Assembly: GCA_016291185.1 (NCBI GenBank)
Contig: JAEFAI010000009.1
Span: 1 to 64,000 of the forward strand
Source: Bacteroidales bacterium
Lineage (GTDB): Bacteria; Bacteroidota; Bacteroidia; Bacteroidales; UBA932
DNA length: 64,000 nt
Direction of reading: 5' to 3'
Made by a program: the position numbers and the translations under genes. Below the pieces are notes generated by a model that searched no databases, was not told the DNA's origin, and saw only the letters and a list, made by a program, of their open reading frames with translations. Below are positions 19,654 through 28,289 of this stretch, one piece after another; position 1 is the stretch's first letter; each line of letters begins with the position of its first letter.

Positions 19654-19693
19654 AAACTAAATATAGGTTAGTATAGTTTATTGTTTAATTAAA
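19654..19693 (+). repeat. right inverted repeat in the susC2 leader
   Basis: Contains AAACTAAA (19654-19661) and the 29-nt block 19665-19693 that is the exact reverse complement of 18696-18724. The identity resumes at GCTTATGAAAAAAGC, so the two susC leaders are the same from here into the coding region. Confidence 0.9.
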
Positions 19694-19703
19694 GTATCTG
19701 CTT

Positions 19704-22700
19704 ATGAAAAAAGCAAAACTGTTCTTCAGCACCGTCTTCATGCTGATCGCAGTCGCTCTTTCCGCCCAGAATGTCCGGGTGGAGGGTACTGTGAAAGATG
19801 CATCGAACGGCGAAGGTGTTCCGTTTGCTTCCGTAGTCGTCAAGGGCACGACGAATGGTGTCTCTTCCGACGCGGATGGCAACTACACCATCTCGGCTCC
19901 GGCCAACGGCACGCTTGAGATCTCGGCAGTGGGTTACACCACCCAGGACGTCGCGATCGCCGGCAAGTCCGTCATCAACGTCGTCCTCGAACCGAACTTC
20001 GAAGCACTCGCCGAGACCATCGTCGTTGCTTTCGGTTCCACGACCAAGGAAGCCTTCACCGGCTCCGCTGCCGTGGTTCGGTCCGACGATCTCCAGAAGC
20101 GTGCCACGACCAACGTGACCAACGCCCTGGTGGGTTCCGTTCCTGGTCTCCAGATCAAGGGCGCTTCCGGCGCTCCGGGTGCTGGTTCCGGTAACATCAA
20201 CATCCGTGGTCTCGCATCCGTGCAGGCTTCCATGGACCCGCTCATCATCGTGGATGGCGCTCCGTACCCTGCCAGCCTGACCAACATCCCGCAGAACGAC
20301 ATTGAGTCCGTGACCGTCCTGAAAGACGCCGCCTCCGCTGCCCTGTACGGTGCCCGTGGTGCCGCCGGTGTCATCCTCGTGACCACCAAGCGCGGCCGCA
20401 GCGCTGACGCTCAGGTCAACTTCGACGCTCGCGTGGGTGTCAACTCCCGCGCCGTCGTGGACCACGACGTGATCACTGATCCCGCCCAGTTCTACGAGGC
20501 TTACTACGCTCAGCTCTACAACTATCACTATTATGGTCAGGGTGAGACGATTGAAGCGGCCAACGCTGCTGCCAACTCCGAAATGCTGACCCACCTCGGA
20601 TACAATGTGTACACCGTTCCCGACGGGCAGCTGCTCATCGGCACCAACGGTAAGATCAATCCGAACGCTACGCTCGGCCGCAGCTACAAGTTCAACGGCG
20701 AGACCTATTATATGCAGCCGGACAACTGGCGTGACCTTGCTTACAAGAACGCCGTCCGTCAGGAGTACAATGTCTCCATCAATGGTGGCACCAACCGTTC
20801 TTCCTTCTACGCTTCGATGGGCTACCTCAATGAGGATGGTATCATCGAGTACTCCGGTTATCAGCGCCTTAGCGCCCGCGTCCGTGCTGACTACCAGGTC
20901 AAGAACTGGCTCAAGGTCGGCGCCAACGTCGGCTTCGTGAACTCCGCCCAGAAGTCCAACCCGAACATGGGTACCGACCTCGGCTCCACGAACCTGATGT
21001 ACTACACCACCTTCATCGCTCCGATCTATCCGGTTTACGTCCGCGTGCTGGACAACGCCGGCAACCCGGTCATCCGCACCGATGATTTCGGTCACGAGCA
21101 GTATGACTACGGTGTGGCCGCTACGAACTACGGCGTCGGCCGTGGCTTCATGCAGACCGGTAACCCGTTCGGTTCCAACCGCTACAACGTGGCTCAGAGC
21201 AATGGCAAGCAGCTCAACGGTACTTTCACCGTGGACATCGACATCACTCCGCATCTCCATGCGAACGTGTCCACGACCGTCAACTGGGGCAGCACGCTGA
21301 CCACCAAATACGACAACCCGTTCTACGGCCCGAAGGTCGGTGTGAATGGTGAGCTCTACAAGTCCAGCAGCACCTCCGTGCGCACCAACAACATCCAGAC
21401 GCTCACGTACGTCAACACCTTCAACCGTCACTATATCAACGTGATGCTTGGTCACGAGTACTACAAGACCACGACGAATTCCCAGGGTATCACCGCCCAG
21501 GGCGGCTTCTCCCCGGAGATCCTTGAGGTCAACGCTTTCGCGAACGTGCTCTACTCCGGCACCTCCTCCTCTTCTTCCATGTACAATGTGGAGGGTTACT
21601 TCCTGAGCGCTCAGTACGACTTCGACAAGCGTTACTATCTCTCCGCTTCCTATCGTCGTGACGCTTCTTCGAGATTCGCCACGAACCACCGTTGGGGTAA
21701 CTTCTGGTCCGTCGGTGGCGCCTGGATCATCTCCAAGGAGTCCTTCATGGCCGGTGCATCCTGGGTTGACCAGTTGAAACTGAAGGCCTCCATCGGCCAG
21801 CAGGGTAACGATGCCATCACCAACTACGCCTACATCGACACTTACTCCCTGAGCAAGTCCTCCGATACGGACATGACGCCTTCCTTCAATACGATCGGTA
21901 ACGAGAATATTACCTGGGAGACCACGACCAACTCCAACATCGGTCTCGAGTTCAGCTTCTGGCGCGGCCGCGTGGCTGGTAGCCTCGATGCTTACTACAA
22001 GAAGACCGCCAACCTGCTCTTCTGGATCTCCATCCCTGAGTCTGCCGGTTCCCGTGGTTACTATGGTAACATCGGTGACATCGCCAACAAGGGTCTCGAG
22101 CTTTCCCTCACTGTTGTGCCTGTCCGCACCCGCAACGTGGAGTGGACCATCGCCGGCAACATCTCTACCAACAAGGCTGTCATCCTCAAGCTCCCTGAGT
22201 CCAAGATGGGCAAGAACGGTGGCTACTATGAGAGCACCTACTGGTGGACCCCGGGCGGCGAGATGCGCAACTACATGAACTACGAGTACGCTGGTGTCAA
22301 CGATCAGGGTGAGGCTCTCTACTGGTACGATGAGGACCTGAGCTCCCTCGGCAACGCCGCTACCACGATTACCAACCAGCCTGGTAAGAAGCACTCCGGC
22401 ACCACCACCCACATCGGTGAGGCGACCCGTTATACGCTGGGTTCCATGCTTCCGAAGTTCTTCGGTGGTATCAGCACCACCCTGCGTATCTGGGACTTCG
22501 ACCTGTCCGCCAGCTTCGACTATCAGATCGGTGGCCGTATCCTCGACAACACCTATGCTAAGTTGATGACCCCGGCTACCTCCGGTTCCGACGGTGGCTA
22601 CAACTACTCCACGGATATCTTCAAGGCTTGGAGCCCGACCAACACCGGCAGCACCATCCCTCGTTGGCAGTTCGGTGACTCCGACGCAGCCGCCGGTTCC

Positions 22701-22949
22701 AGCCGCTGGCTGACCAACGCGAGCTACATCAACTTCCAGTCCTTCTCCGTTGGTTACAACGTGCCTGTGCGCCGCCTCGGCATCGACAAGCACATCAGCC
22801 GCATCCGTATCTACGCTGTGGGTGAGAACCTCGGTTACATCTCCGCCCGTAAGGGCTTTGACCCGCGCTCTTCCATGTCGAGCACCGCTACGGTCAATAC
22901 TTATTCCCCTGTCCGCAATATTTCTGGTGGCATCCAGGTCACTTTCTAA
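19704..22949 (+). CDS. SusC-like TonB-dependent transporter 2
   Basis: Outer membrane importer of 1081 residues with the same layout as susC1: signal peptide ending AQ near residue 22, regulatory-like beta domain, plug (DAASAALYGARGAAGVILVT) and barrel ending GGIQVTF. It diverges from susC1 in patches, for example near residues 255-285 and in several predicted loops, while long blocks are identical; that suggests different ligands for the pair. It forms an operon with susD2 and a surface lipoprotein gene. Confidence 0.95.
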   Translation: MKKAKLFFSTVFMLIAVALSAQNVRVEGTVKDASNGEGVPFASVVVKGTTNGVSSDADGNYTISAPANGTLEISAVGYTTQDVAIAGKSVINVVLEPNFEALAETIVVAFGSTTKEAFTGSAAVVRSDDLQKRATTNVTNALVGSVPGLQIKGASGAPGAGSGNINIRGLASVQASMDPLIIVDGAPYPASLTNIPQNDIESVTVLKDAASAALYGARGAAGVILVTTKRGRSADAQVNFDARVGVNSRAVVDHDVITDPAQFYEAYYAQLYNYHYYGQGETIEAANAAANSEMLTHLGYNVYTVPDGQLLIGTNGKINPNATLGRSYKFNGETYYMQPDNWRDLAYKNAVRQEYNVSINGGTNRSSFYASMGYLNEDGIIEYSGYQRLSARVRADYQVKNWLKVGANVGFVNSAQKSNPNMGTDLGSTNLMYYTTFIAPIYPVYVRVLDNAGNPVIRTDDFGHEQYDYGVAATNYGVGRGFMQTGNPFGSNRYNVAQSNGKQLNGTFTVDIDITPHLHANVSTTVNWGSTLTTKYDNPFYGPKVGVNGELYKSSSTSVRTNNIQTLTYVNTFNRHYINVMLGHEYYKTTTNSQGITAQGGFSPEILEVNAFANVLYSGTSSSSSMYNVEGYFLSAQYDFDKRYYLSASYRRDASSRFATNHRWGNFWSVGGAWIISKESFMAGASWVDQLKLKASIGQQGNDAITNYAYIDTYSLSKSSDTDMTPSFNTIGNENITWETTTNSNIGLEFSFWRGRVAGSLDAYYKKTANLLFWISIPESAGSRGYYGNIGDIANKGLELSLTVVPVRTRNVEWTIAGNISTNKAVILKLPESKMGKNGGYYESTYWWTPGGEMRNYMNYEYAGVNDQGEALYWYDEDLSSLGNAATTITNQPGKKHSGTTTHIGEATRYTLGSMLPKFFGGISTTLRIWDFDLSASFDYQIGGRILDNTYAKLMTPATSGSDGGYNYSTDIFKAWSPTNTGSTIPRWQFGDSDAAAGSSRWLTNASYINFQSFSVGYNVPVRRLGIDKHISRIRIYAVGENLGYISARKGFDPRSSMSSTATVNTYSPVRNISGGIQVTF

Positions 22950-22969
22950 TTTGAGGAGGATATAATAAT

Positions 22970-24643
22970 ATGAAAAATATAGTCAAAACTGTCTTGGCAG
23001 CCGCCAGCACCCTCGTGCTTGCAGCCGGTTGCATCCAGGAGTCCTTCCCTGCAGGCAGCACTGCCACCGCCAATCAGGTGGCTGCCGCCCCGGGCTCCTT
23101 TGACAAGTTCGTGGATGCCATCACGTCCACCCTGGTCGGTCAGTTCGTCTATGCCCCTACCAGCACCAACGCGTACGACTTCGGTCTGCCTTCGTTCTTC
23201 ATCCGCTGGGACTCCATGGGTAACGACCTCGTCCAGCCTGCTCTGACCAACGGTTGGTTCAACAGCTGGTACTGCATCGACCACCTCGGCCCTACCTGGG
23301 CCAACAGCCAGTATGCCTGGACCTTCTACTACAGCTGGATCAAGGCTTGCAACAACGTGATCAGCCTCGCTGGCGAGGATCCTGAGGCCGACAAGGTCGT
23401 CGGTGCCGGTATCGCCCGCTTCTATCGCGCTTACTTCTATATGGACCTTGCTCAGATGTTCGCCACGAAGCCGTGCTATGTGGACGCCTCCGTCGAGACC
23501 GTTCCGCTCGTTGTCGAGACGACCACCCTTGAGCAGCTCGCCGACAACCCGCGTGCGACCAACGCTGAGATCTTCGCTCAGATCATCACTGACCTTGACC
23601 TCGCCGAGGCTTACCTCGCCGGTTACAAGCGCTCCGATGTCTATACTCCTGACGTGTCCTGCGTCTATGGCCTCAAGGCCCGTGCTTACCTGCTGATGGG
23701 TGAGTGGAAGAACGCCCAGGAGTATGCCAAGAAGGCTCAGGCCGGCTACACGATCATGGATGAGGACGCCTACACCAACTGGGAGACCGGCTTCAACACG
23801 CCGAACGACTCCTGGATGCTGGGTGTGACCTACAAGTCCGACGATCCGAACATCCAGAAGAACGATGGTGACTCCAGCTGGGGTTCCTGGATGTGCATGG
23901 AGATCAACCCCAACACCTCTGGTTGTGGTTACGCCGCCAGCTATGGCCGTCCGATCTACATCGACCGTCACCTCTATGAGACCGTCCCTGCGACCGACTT
24001 CCGCAAGAAGTGCTTTGTGGACTTCGCCATCGATGAGATGGATGAGGACGATGCAATCGACGCTCTCGGTGCCTACTCCAACCACGGTGATTGGCTCTAT
24101 AACAACGCTCAGGGTACTGACTTCCAGACCGTTGGCGGTATGAACCTCAAGTTCCGTACTGCCGGTGGTGAGGCCGGACGCGACAACCAGTACATCGGCT
24201 TCGTCGTGGCTGTCCCGATGATGCGCGTCGAGGAGATGTACCTCATCGAGGCTGAGGCCGCCGGCCGTCAGAACGAGGCTGAAGGTATCGCCCTGCTGAC
24301 CGCCTTCGCCAAGACCCGTGACGCTGACTATGTGTACGGCACACATACCGACGCCTACTACAATACGGCCTCCGGCACCTTCATCAACGAAGTGTGGTGG
24401 CAGCGCCGCATCGAGTTCTGGGGCGAAGGTCTGGCAACCAAGGATGTCAAGCGTCTCCAGAAGGGCGTGATCCGTAGCTATGCGGGCACCAACCACGTCA
24501 CGAAGTATCGTTACAACGTGGACCACACGCCGGATTGGATGAACCTCTGCATCGTGCAGACCGAGACGAACTACAACTTCTCCTGCACCAACAACCCCGA
24601 GCCGGTGGCTCCTAGCGGAGATTCCGACCTTTATGTCTGGTAA
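22970..24643 (+). CDS. SusD-like surface glycan-binding lipoprotein 2
   Basis: Partner of susC2, 557 residues, with lipobox LAAGC near residue 18 and the same SusD blocks as susD1 (SCVYGLKARAYLLMGEW, MRVEEMYLIEAEAAGRQNEA, RRIEFWGEGLATKDVKRLQK). AGGAGG lies 10 nt before the ATG, an unusually good ribosome binding site for this phylum and one shared with susD1. The two proteins differ most near the N-terminus and at residues about 350-390. Confidence 0.93.
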   Translation: MKNIVKTVLAAASTLVLAAGCIQESFPAGSTATANQVAAAPGSFDKFVDAITSTLVGQFVYAPTSTNAYDFGLPSFFIRWDSMGNDLVQPALTNGWFNSWYCIDHLGPTWANSQYAWTFYYSWIKACNNVISLAGEDPEADKVVGAGIARFYRAYFYMDLAQMFATKPCYVDASVETVPLVVETTTLEQLADNPRATNAEIFAQIITDLDLAEAYLAGYKRSDVYTPDVSCVYGLKARAYLLMGEWKNAQEYAKKAQAGYTIMDEDAYTNWETGFNTPNDSWMLGVTYKSDDPNIQKNDGDSSWGSWMCMEINPNTSGCGYAASYGRPIYIDRHLYETVPATDFRKKCFVDFAIDEMDEDDAIDALGAYSNHGDWLYNNAQGTDFQTVGGMNLKFRTAGGEAGRDNQYIGFVVAVPMMRVEEMYLIEAEAAGRQNEAEGIALLTAFAKTRDADYVYGTHTDAYYNTASGTFINEVWWQRRIEFWGEGLATKDVKRLQKGVIRSYAGTNHVTKYRYNVDHTPDWMNLCIVQTETNYNFSCTNNPEPVAPSGDSDLYVW

Positions 24644-24664
24644 ATCCTTAATCAGTATCGAAGT

Positions 24665-25522
24665 ATGAAAAAGTATATCTATATTCTTGCAACGGTAGTC
24701 GCCGCACTTTCCCTTGCTTCCTGCACGGAGAAGATCGGCACTGTCCCGGGCAACGATGCCTTCCCGGTCGTGACGCCGTACCACTATACGCCGTCCTCCG
24801 AGTATGACGCTGATACGGATCAGCGCGTCCGCTTCGTCAGCAACGGCAAAGCGACCCAGGCTTATTATCTGGTGGAGAAGAAGGCCGACAAACTGGCCGA
24901 AATCGCCACCAAGGGCGAGGATGCCTATATCAACAAGGTGATTGCTGAGGGTACGCAGATTACCATCCCTGCTGAGGGCGTTTTCGAGACCGTTATCACC
25001 GACATGGCGGGTGTCTATGACATCTCTGTCGTGGCGTCCGACGGCACCAACAAGACGATGAGCGCTACGACTTTCGATGGTATTCCTTGGGATACGACCA
25101 CGAGCATCGAGGGAACGTATAAGATCAAGAACGCGACCGCTCAGAAGGCTGCCGGCGCAGCCAGCTTCCCGGCTGTCCTCCAGCGCCACGCCACGGATCC
25201 GACGCTCTATCGCATCAAGGGTGCCTTTGGCCCTGGTACGAAACTCACGTTCCAGACCATCGACATGGAAGGTACGGGCTCCAAGGGCAAGTACACCTTC
25301 TTCCGCATCCCGGAGCAGAAGCTTCCTTTCACCTATGGTTCTTATGGTACCGTTAGCGCGCGTGACTTTGGTTACTGGCAGGGTGATGATGCCTATATTA
25401 CCGATATGGGTTATGAAAGTGGCATCTACGCTGATGGCTATTGCTTCATCGCGGTCCAGTACTATGTCACCAAAGGAAGCCTTGGTTACTCCCTGTATGA
25501 CTACTTTGTCCCCAACAACTAG
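24665..25522 (+). CDS. SusE/F-position surface lipoprotein
   Basis: A 285-residue lipoprotein (lipobox LASC near residue 20), third gene of the susC2 operon, 21 nt after susD2. The position and the beta-rich sequence fit a SusE/SusF-like accessory glycan-binding protein, but I do not recognise its domain. The N-terminal half reads like one Ig-like domain (about residues 25-140), followed by a second beta domain. The susC1 operon has no equivalent gene. Confidence 0.7.
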   Translation: MKKYIYILATVVAALSLASCTEKIGTVPGNDAFPVVTPYHYTPSSEYDADTDQRVRFVSNGKATQAYYLVEKKADKLAEIATKGEDAYINKVIAEGTQITIPAEGVFETVITDMAGVYDISVVASDGTNKTMSATTFDGIPWDTTTSIEGTYKIKNATAQKAAGAASFPAVLQRHATDPTLYRIKGAFGPGTKLTFQTIDMEGTGSKGKYTFFRIPEQKLPFTYGSYGTVSARDFGYWQGDDAYITDMGYESGIYADGYCFIAVQYYVTKGSLGYSLYDYFVPNN

Positions 25523-25545
25523 GTTGGCTAAAGTATAAGCATTTG

Positions 25546-25582
25546 AAAAGGCAGCGGTTGATTCCGCTGCCTTTTCTTTTTT
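25546..25582 (+). terminator. terminator of the susC2 operon
   Basis: AAAAGGCAGCGG pairs with CCGCTGCCTTTT around TTGATT, followed by CTTTTTT. It sits 24 nt after the lipoprotein stop, and the convergent miaA gene ends 15 nt beyond. Confidence 0.9.
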
Positions 25583-25596
25583 AATAATCAGTAAAA

Positions 25597-26397
25597 TTAG
25601 ACCTCCACCCAGTGGATGACGGCGCCGGAGCGCTCCATCCCGCGGAACCAGGTCATCTGCCGCTTGGCGAACTGATGGATCGCGGTGGCGAGCTTCTCGC
25701 GCATTTCAGCAAAAGAGAGCTCGCCTTGCAGGTAGAGGGTAACGAATTTGTACTCAAGTCCATAGGAGATGAGCGCCTCGGCGGGAACGCCGTGCTCCAG
25801 CAGGCCGCGGATCTCCTCGACCATGCCCTCCTGCAGGCGGGCGTCCAGGCGCGCGTCGATGCGCGCGTTGCGCGTGTCGCGGTCCACCAGCGTGCCAATG
25901 AAGAAAGGCCGCTGCGGGAAGCCCTCGCGGGAAATGTCCTCCCGGGCGGCGCTCAAGGGCGTCTTTTCGGAGAAATCGTAGCCGCGCGTGACGGCGTTGA
26001 TATACATGCCCGTGCCGCCGCATAGGATGGGCACGGCGCCGCGCCGGCGGATGTCGGCGTACGCGCGCAGGAAGTCCTGCTGGAACTGCCAGACATTGTA
26101 CTGCATGCCCGGTTCGGCGATGTCGATCAGGTGGTAGGGGACGGAGCCGTATTCGGCGAGGTCCTTGCCCGTGCCGATATCCATCCCGCGATAGACCTGG
26201 CGGGAATCCGCCGAAATGATCTCCCCGCCCAGCCGCTCGGCGAGCGAGACGGCGTAGCGCGTCTTGCCGGAGGCCGTGGGGCCGAGCACGACGATGAGGT
26301 CGCACGCACCGTCCGCGCAGTCGCGCGCGAGCAGCGCCAGGTCCAGCTGCTCGGGGGCGGGCAGCTCGGCGACGATGCTATGCTTGAAGCGGGGCAT
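25597..26397 (-). CDS. miaA: MiaA-like tRNA dimethylallyltransferase, shortened
   Basis: Enzyme that prenylates A37 of tRNAs. Walker A GPTASGKT begins near residue 39, followed by the conserved IISADSRQVYRGMDIGTGK, LCGGTGMYINAV and FAKRQMTWFRG blocks. At 266 residues it is short: the segment that normally holds the NDxxRxxRALE motif appears to be missing between residues about 160 and 175, while the N-terminus carries ~35 extra residues before the Walker loop. It follows smpB by 2 nt in the metK-smpB-miaA operon. It may be a paralogue with altered substrate use. Confidence 0.85.
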   Translation of the reverse strand: MPRFKHSIVAELPAPEQLDLALLARDCADGACDLIVVLGPTASGKTRYAVSLAERLGGEIISADSRQVYRGMDIGTGKDLAEYGSVPYHLIDIAEPGMQYNVWQFQQDFLRAYADIRRRGAVPILCGGTGMYINAVTRGYDFSEKTPLSAAREDISREGFPQRPFFIGTLVDRDTRNARIDARLDARLQEGMVEEIRGLLEHGVPAEALISYGLEYKFVTLYLQGELSFAEMREKLATAIHQFAKRQMTWFRGMERSGAVIHWVEV

Positions 26398-26399
26398 GG

Positions 26400-26861
26400 C
26401 TATTCTCTTTCCATCTCGCGGCGGATGTCCTTCTCCTTGATGGTCGCGCGCTTGTCGTACTCTTTCTTACCCTTGGCGAGGGCGATGTGCAGCTTGGCAA
26501 AGCCGCCGTCGTTGATGTACAGGCGCACGGCGACGATGGTCAGACCCTTGGTCTTGACCGCCTGCGCGAGATGTTTGAGCTCGCGCTTGGAGAGCAGGAG
26601 CTTGCGGTCGCGTAGCGGCTCGTGGCTGCTCCAGGCGGACGCCCAGAAGTAGGTGGCGACGTTCATGCCGCGCACGTAGAGTTCTCCGCCGGAGAAATAG
26701 CAGTAGGCGTCCTGGAGGGAGGCTTTGCCGGCGCGGATGGACTTGATCTCCGTGCCCACGAGCACGATGCCGGCGTCGTACTCCTCGAGGAATTCGTAGT
26801 CGAACGACGCCCGCTTGTTGGAGATGCGGATCTGCTGGGGCTTTTTGTCTTTGGAACTCAT
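26400..26861 (-). CDS. smpB: SsrA-binding protein SmpB
   Basis: Escorts tmRNA to stalled ribosomes. The 153 residues have the family blocks [36 protein letters not shown] and KRELKHLAQ, and a basic C-terminal tail ([18 protein letters not shown]). The start overlaps the metK stop (ATGA). Confidence 0.97.
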   Translation of the reverse strand: MSSKDKKPQQIRISNKRASFDYEFLEEYDAGIVLVGTEIKSIRAGKASLQDAYCYFSGGELYVRGMNVATYFWASAWSSHEPLRDRKLLLSKRELKHLAQAVKTKGLTIVAVRLYINDGGFAKLHIALAKGKKEYDKRATIKEKDIRREMERE

Positions 26862-28081
26862 AAGCCGAAGGCTTCCTTGATGCGGTCCACGCTGTCGAGC
26901 AGCTCCCAGCCGAAGAACTGGATGCCGTCCTTGACATACGGCTTACGGCCCATGTGCCCGTAGGCGGCCGTGGGCTCGTAGATCGGATTCTTGAGGCCGA
27001 ACTTCTTGATGATGGCGGCCGGGCGCAGGTCGAAAAGCTCGCGCACCTTCTGTGCGATCTCAGCGTCGGAGGCCTCGATGTGGCGCGTGCCGTAGGTGTC
27101 GACATAGACGCTCACGGGCTCCGCCACGCCGATGGCGTAGGCGAGCTGCACGAGGCACTCCTCCGCGATGCCCGCGGCGATGAGGTTCTTGGCGAGATAG
27201 CGGGCGGCGTAGGCCGCGCTGCGGTCCACCTTCGAAGGGTCTTTGCCGGAGAAGGCGCCGCCGCCGTGCGCGCCGCGCCCGCCGTAAGTATCGACGATAA
27301 TCTTGCGGCCGGTCAGGCCGGTGTCGCCGGCAGGGCCGCCGATCACGAATTTCCCGGTCGGGTTGACGTGCAGGATGGCCGTTCCGTCGAAGAGTTTCGC
27401 CGTGCGCTCGGGCAGGCTCTTGATGAGACGGGGGAGGACGATCTCCCGGACATCCTTTTCTATACGCGCGCGCATGCGCTCGTCGTCGGTGTCGAACTCA
27501 TCGTGCTGCGTGCTCAGAACGATGGTGTGCACGCGCACGGGGGTGCGGCGGCCGGTGAATTCGATGGTAAACTGGGACTTGGCGTCCGGACGGAGATAGG
27601 GCATCAGCGTCGGCTCGTTGTGCCGGATGTCGGCGAGCGTCTGCAGGAGCTTGTGCGAGAGCGACAGGGCGAGGGGCATGTACTCCTCGGTGTCGGTGCT
27701 TGCGTATCCGAACATCATGCCCTGGTCCCCGGCGCCTTGCTCGTCCGGCTCCTCGCGGTCCACGCCGCGGTCGATGTCGGCACTCTGCTCGTGGATGGTG
27801 GAGATGACGCCGCAGGAAGCGGCGTCGAAGCCGTACTCGGCCTTGGTGTAGCCGATGCGCTCGATCACGCGACGTGCCGTGGCGGGGATGTCCACGTAGG
27901 CGTGCTCGGAATTGACCTCGCCGCCCACGACCACCAGGCCGGCGGTGCAGAAAGTTTCACAAGCGACGTGCGCCTCCGGGTCCTGGCGGAGGAATTCGTC
28001 GAGAATGGCATCTGAAATCTGGTCAGCGACTTTGTCGGGATGACCTTCGGAGACGGACTCCGATGTGAAGAGGTAGTTCAT
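26858..28081 (-). CDS. metK: S-adenosylmethionine synthetase
   Basis: Makes SAM from methionine and ATP. The N-terminus [17 protein letters not shown], the [12 protein letters not shown] loop (about residues 112-123) and [20 protein letters not shown] are diagnostic. I place the start at 28081 rather than the ATG at 28093 because the upstream ATG lies inside a SAM-II riboswitch and homologues begin with the later Met. First gene of the metK-smpB-miaA operon, with the aptamer controlling its ribosome binding region. Confidence 0.97.
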   Translation of the reverse strand: MNYLFTSESVSEGHPDKVADQISDAILDEFLRQDPEAHVACETFCTAGLVVVGGEVNSEHAYVDIPATARRVIERIGYTKAEYGFDAASCGVISTIHEQSADIDRGVDREEPDEQGAGDQGMMFGYASTDTEEYMPLALSLSHKLLQTLADIRHNEPTLMPYLRPDAKSQFTIEFTGRRTPVRVHTIVLSTQHDEFDTDDERMRARIEKDVREIVLPRLIKSLPERTAKLFDGTAILHVNPTGKFVIGGPAGDTGLTGRKIIVDTYGGRGAHGGGAFSGKDPSKVDRSAAYAARYLAKNLIAAGIAEECLVQLAYAIGVAEPVSVYVDTYGTRHIEASDAEIAQKVRELFDLRPAAIIKKFGLKNPIYEPTAAYGHMGRKPYVKDGIQFFGWELLDSVDRIKEAFGL

Positions 28082-28130
28082 CTTTTTTAGCATTTTTGAC
28101 GAGGTTGCAAGCAGTCAAATCTGTCCTCGT
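28082..28130 (-). promoter_or_regulatory. SAM-II riboswitch in front of metK
   Basis: On the minus strand ACGAGG (28130-28125) pairs with CCTCGT (28104-28099) to form P1. The loop holds GATTTGACTGCTTGCAA, and the strand after P1 reads TCAAAAATGCTAAAAAAG, ending at the metK start codon. These match the conserved parts of SAM-II (GATTT..., TTGCAA, and GCTAAAAA). By family knowledge, SAM binding locks a pseudoknot that hides the ribosome binding region, so high SAM would lower MetK translation. Confidence 0.85.
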
Positions 28131-28148
28131 TTTGTTTATAATTCGGCG

Positions 28149-28156
28149 CAAAGATA
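28149..28156 (-). promoter_or_regulatory. -7 box for metK
   Basis: TATCTTTG on the minus strand, 19 nt before the SAM-II aptamer, so transcription would begin just upstream of P1. The -33 region is only T-rich. It is divergent from the promoter of the TonB-dependent receptor gene. Confidence 0.65.
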
Positions 28157-28189
28157 GTAATATTTGTTGATAAAAAATCGTTAAAGAAC

Positions 28190-28220
28190 TTGGCTGATTC
28201 AAAATCGTAAACTATCTTTG
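28190..28220 (+). promoter_or_regulatory. promoter of the large TonB-dependent receptor gene
   Basis: TTGG (28190-28193), 19 nt, then TATCTTTG (28213-28220): a textbook Bacteroidota -33/-7 pair. The leader to the ATG at 28290 is about 60 nt. Confidence 0.8.
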
Positions 28221-28289
28221 CGGCGCGGGAGAACCCGCTTTGATGAAATTGATATATAAGTGATTCAATTTTACCATATTACTAACGTT

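Noticed and set aside
13674..25582. The inverted susC-susD copies as a composite transposon.
   Set aside because: No transposase of an insertion type, no terminal repeats or target duplications at the outer ends; the recombinase is of the invertase family and lies in the centre.
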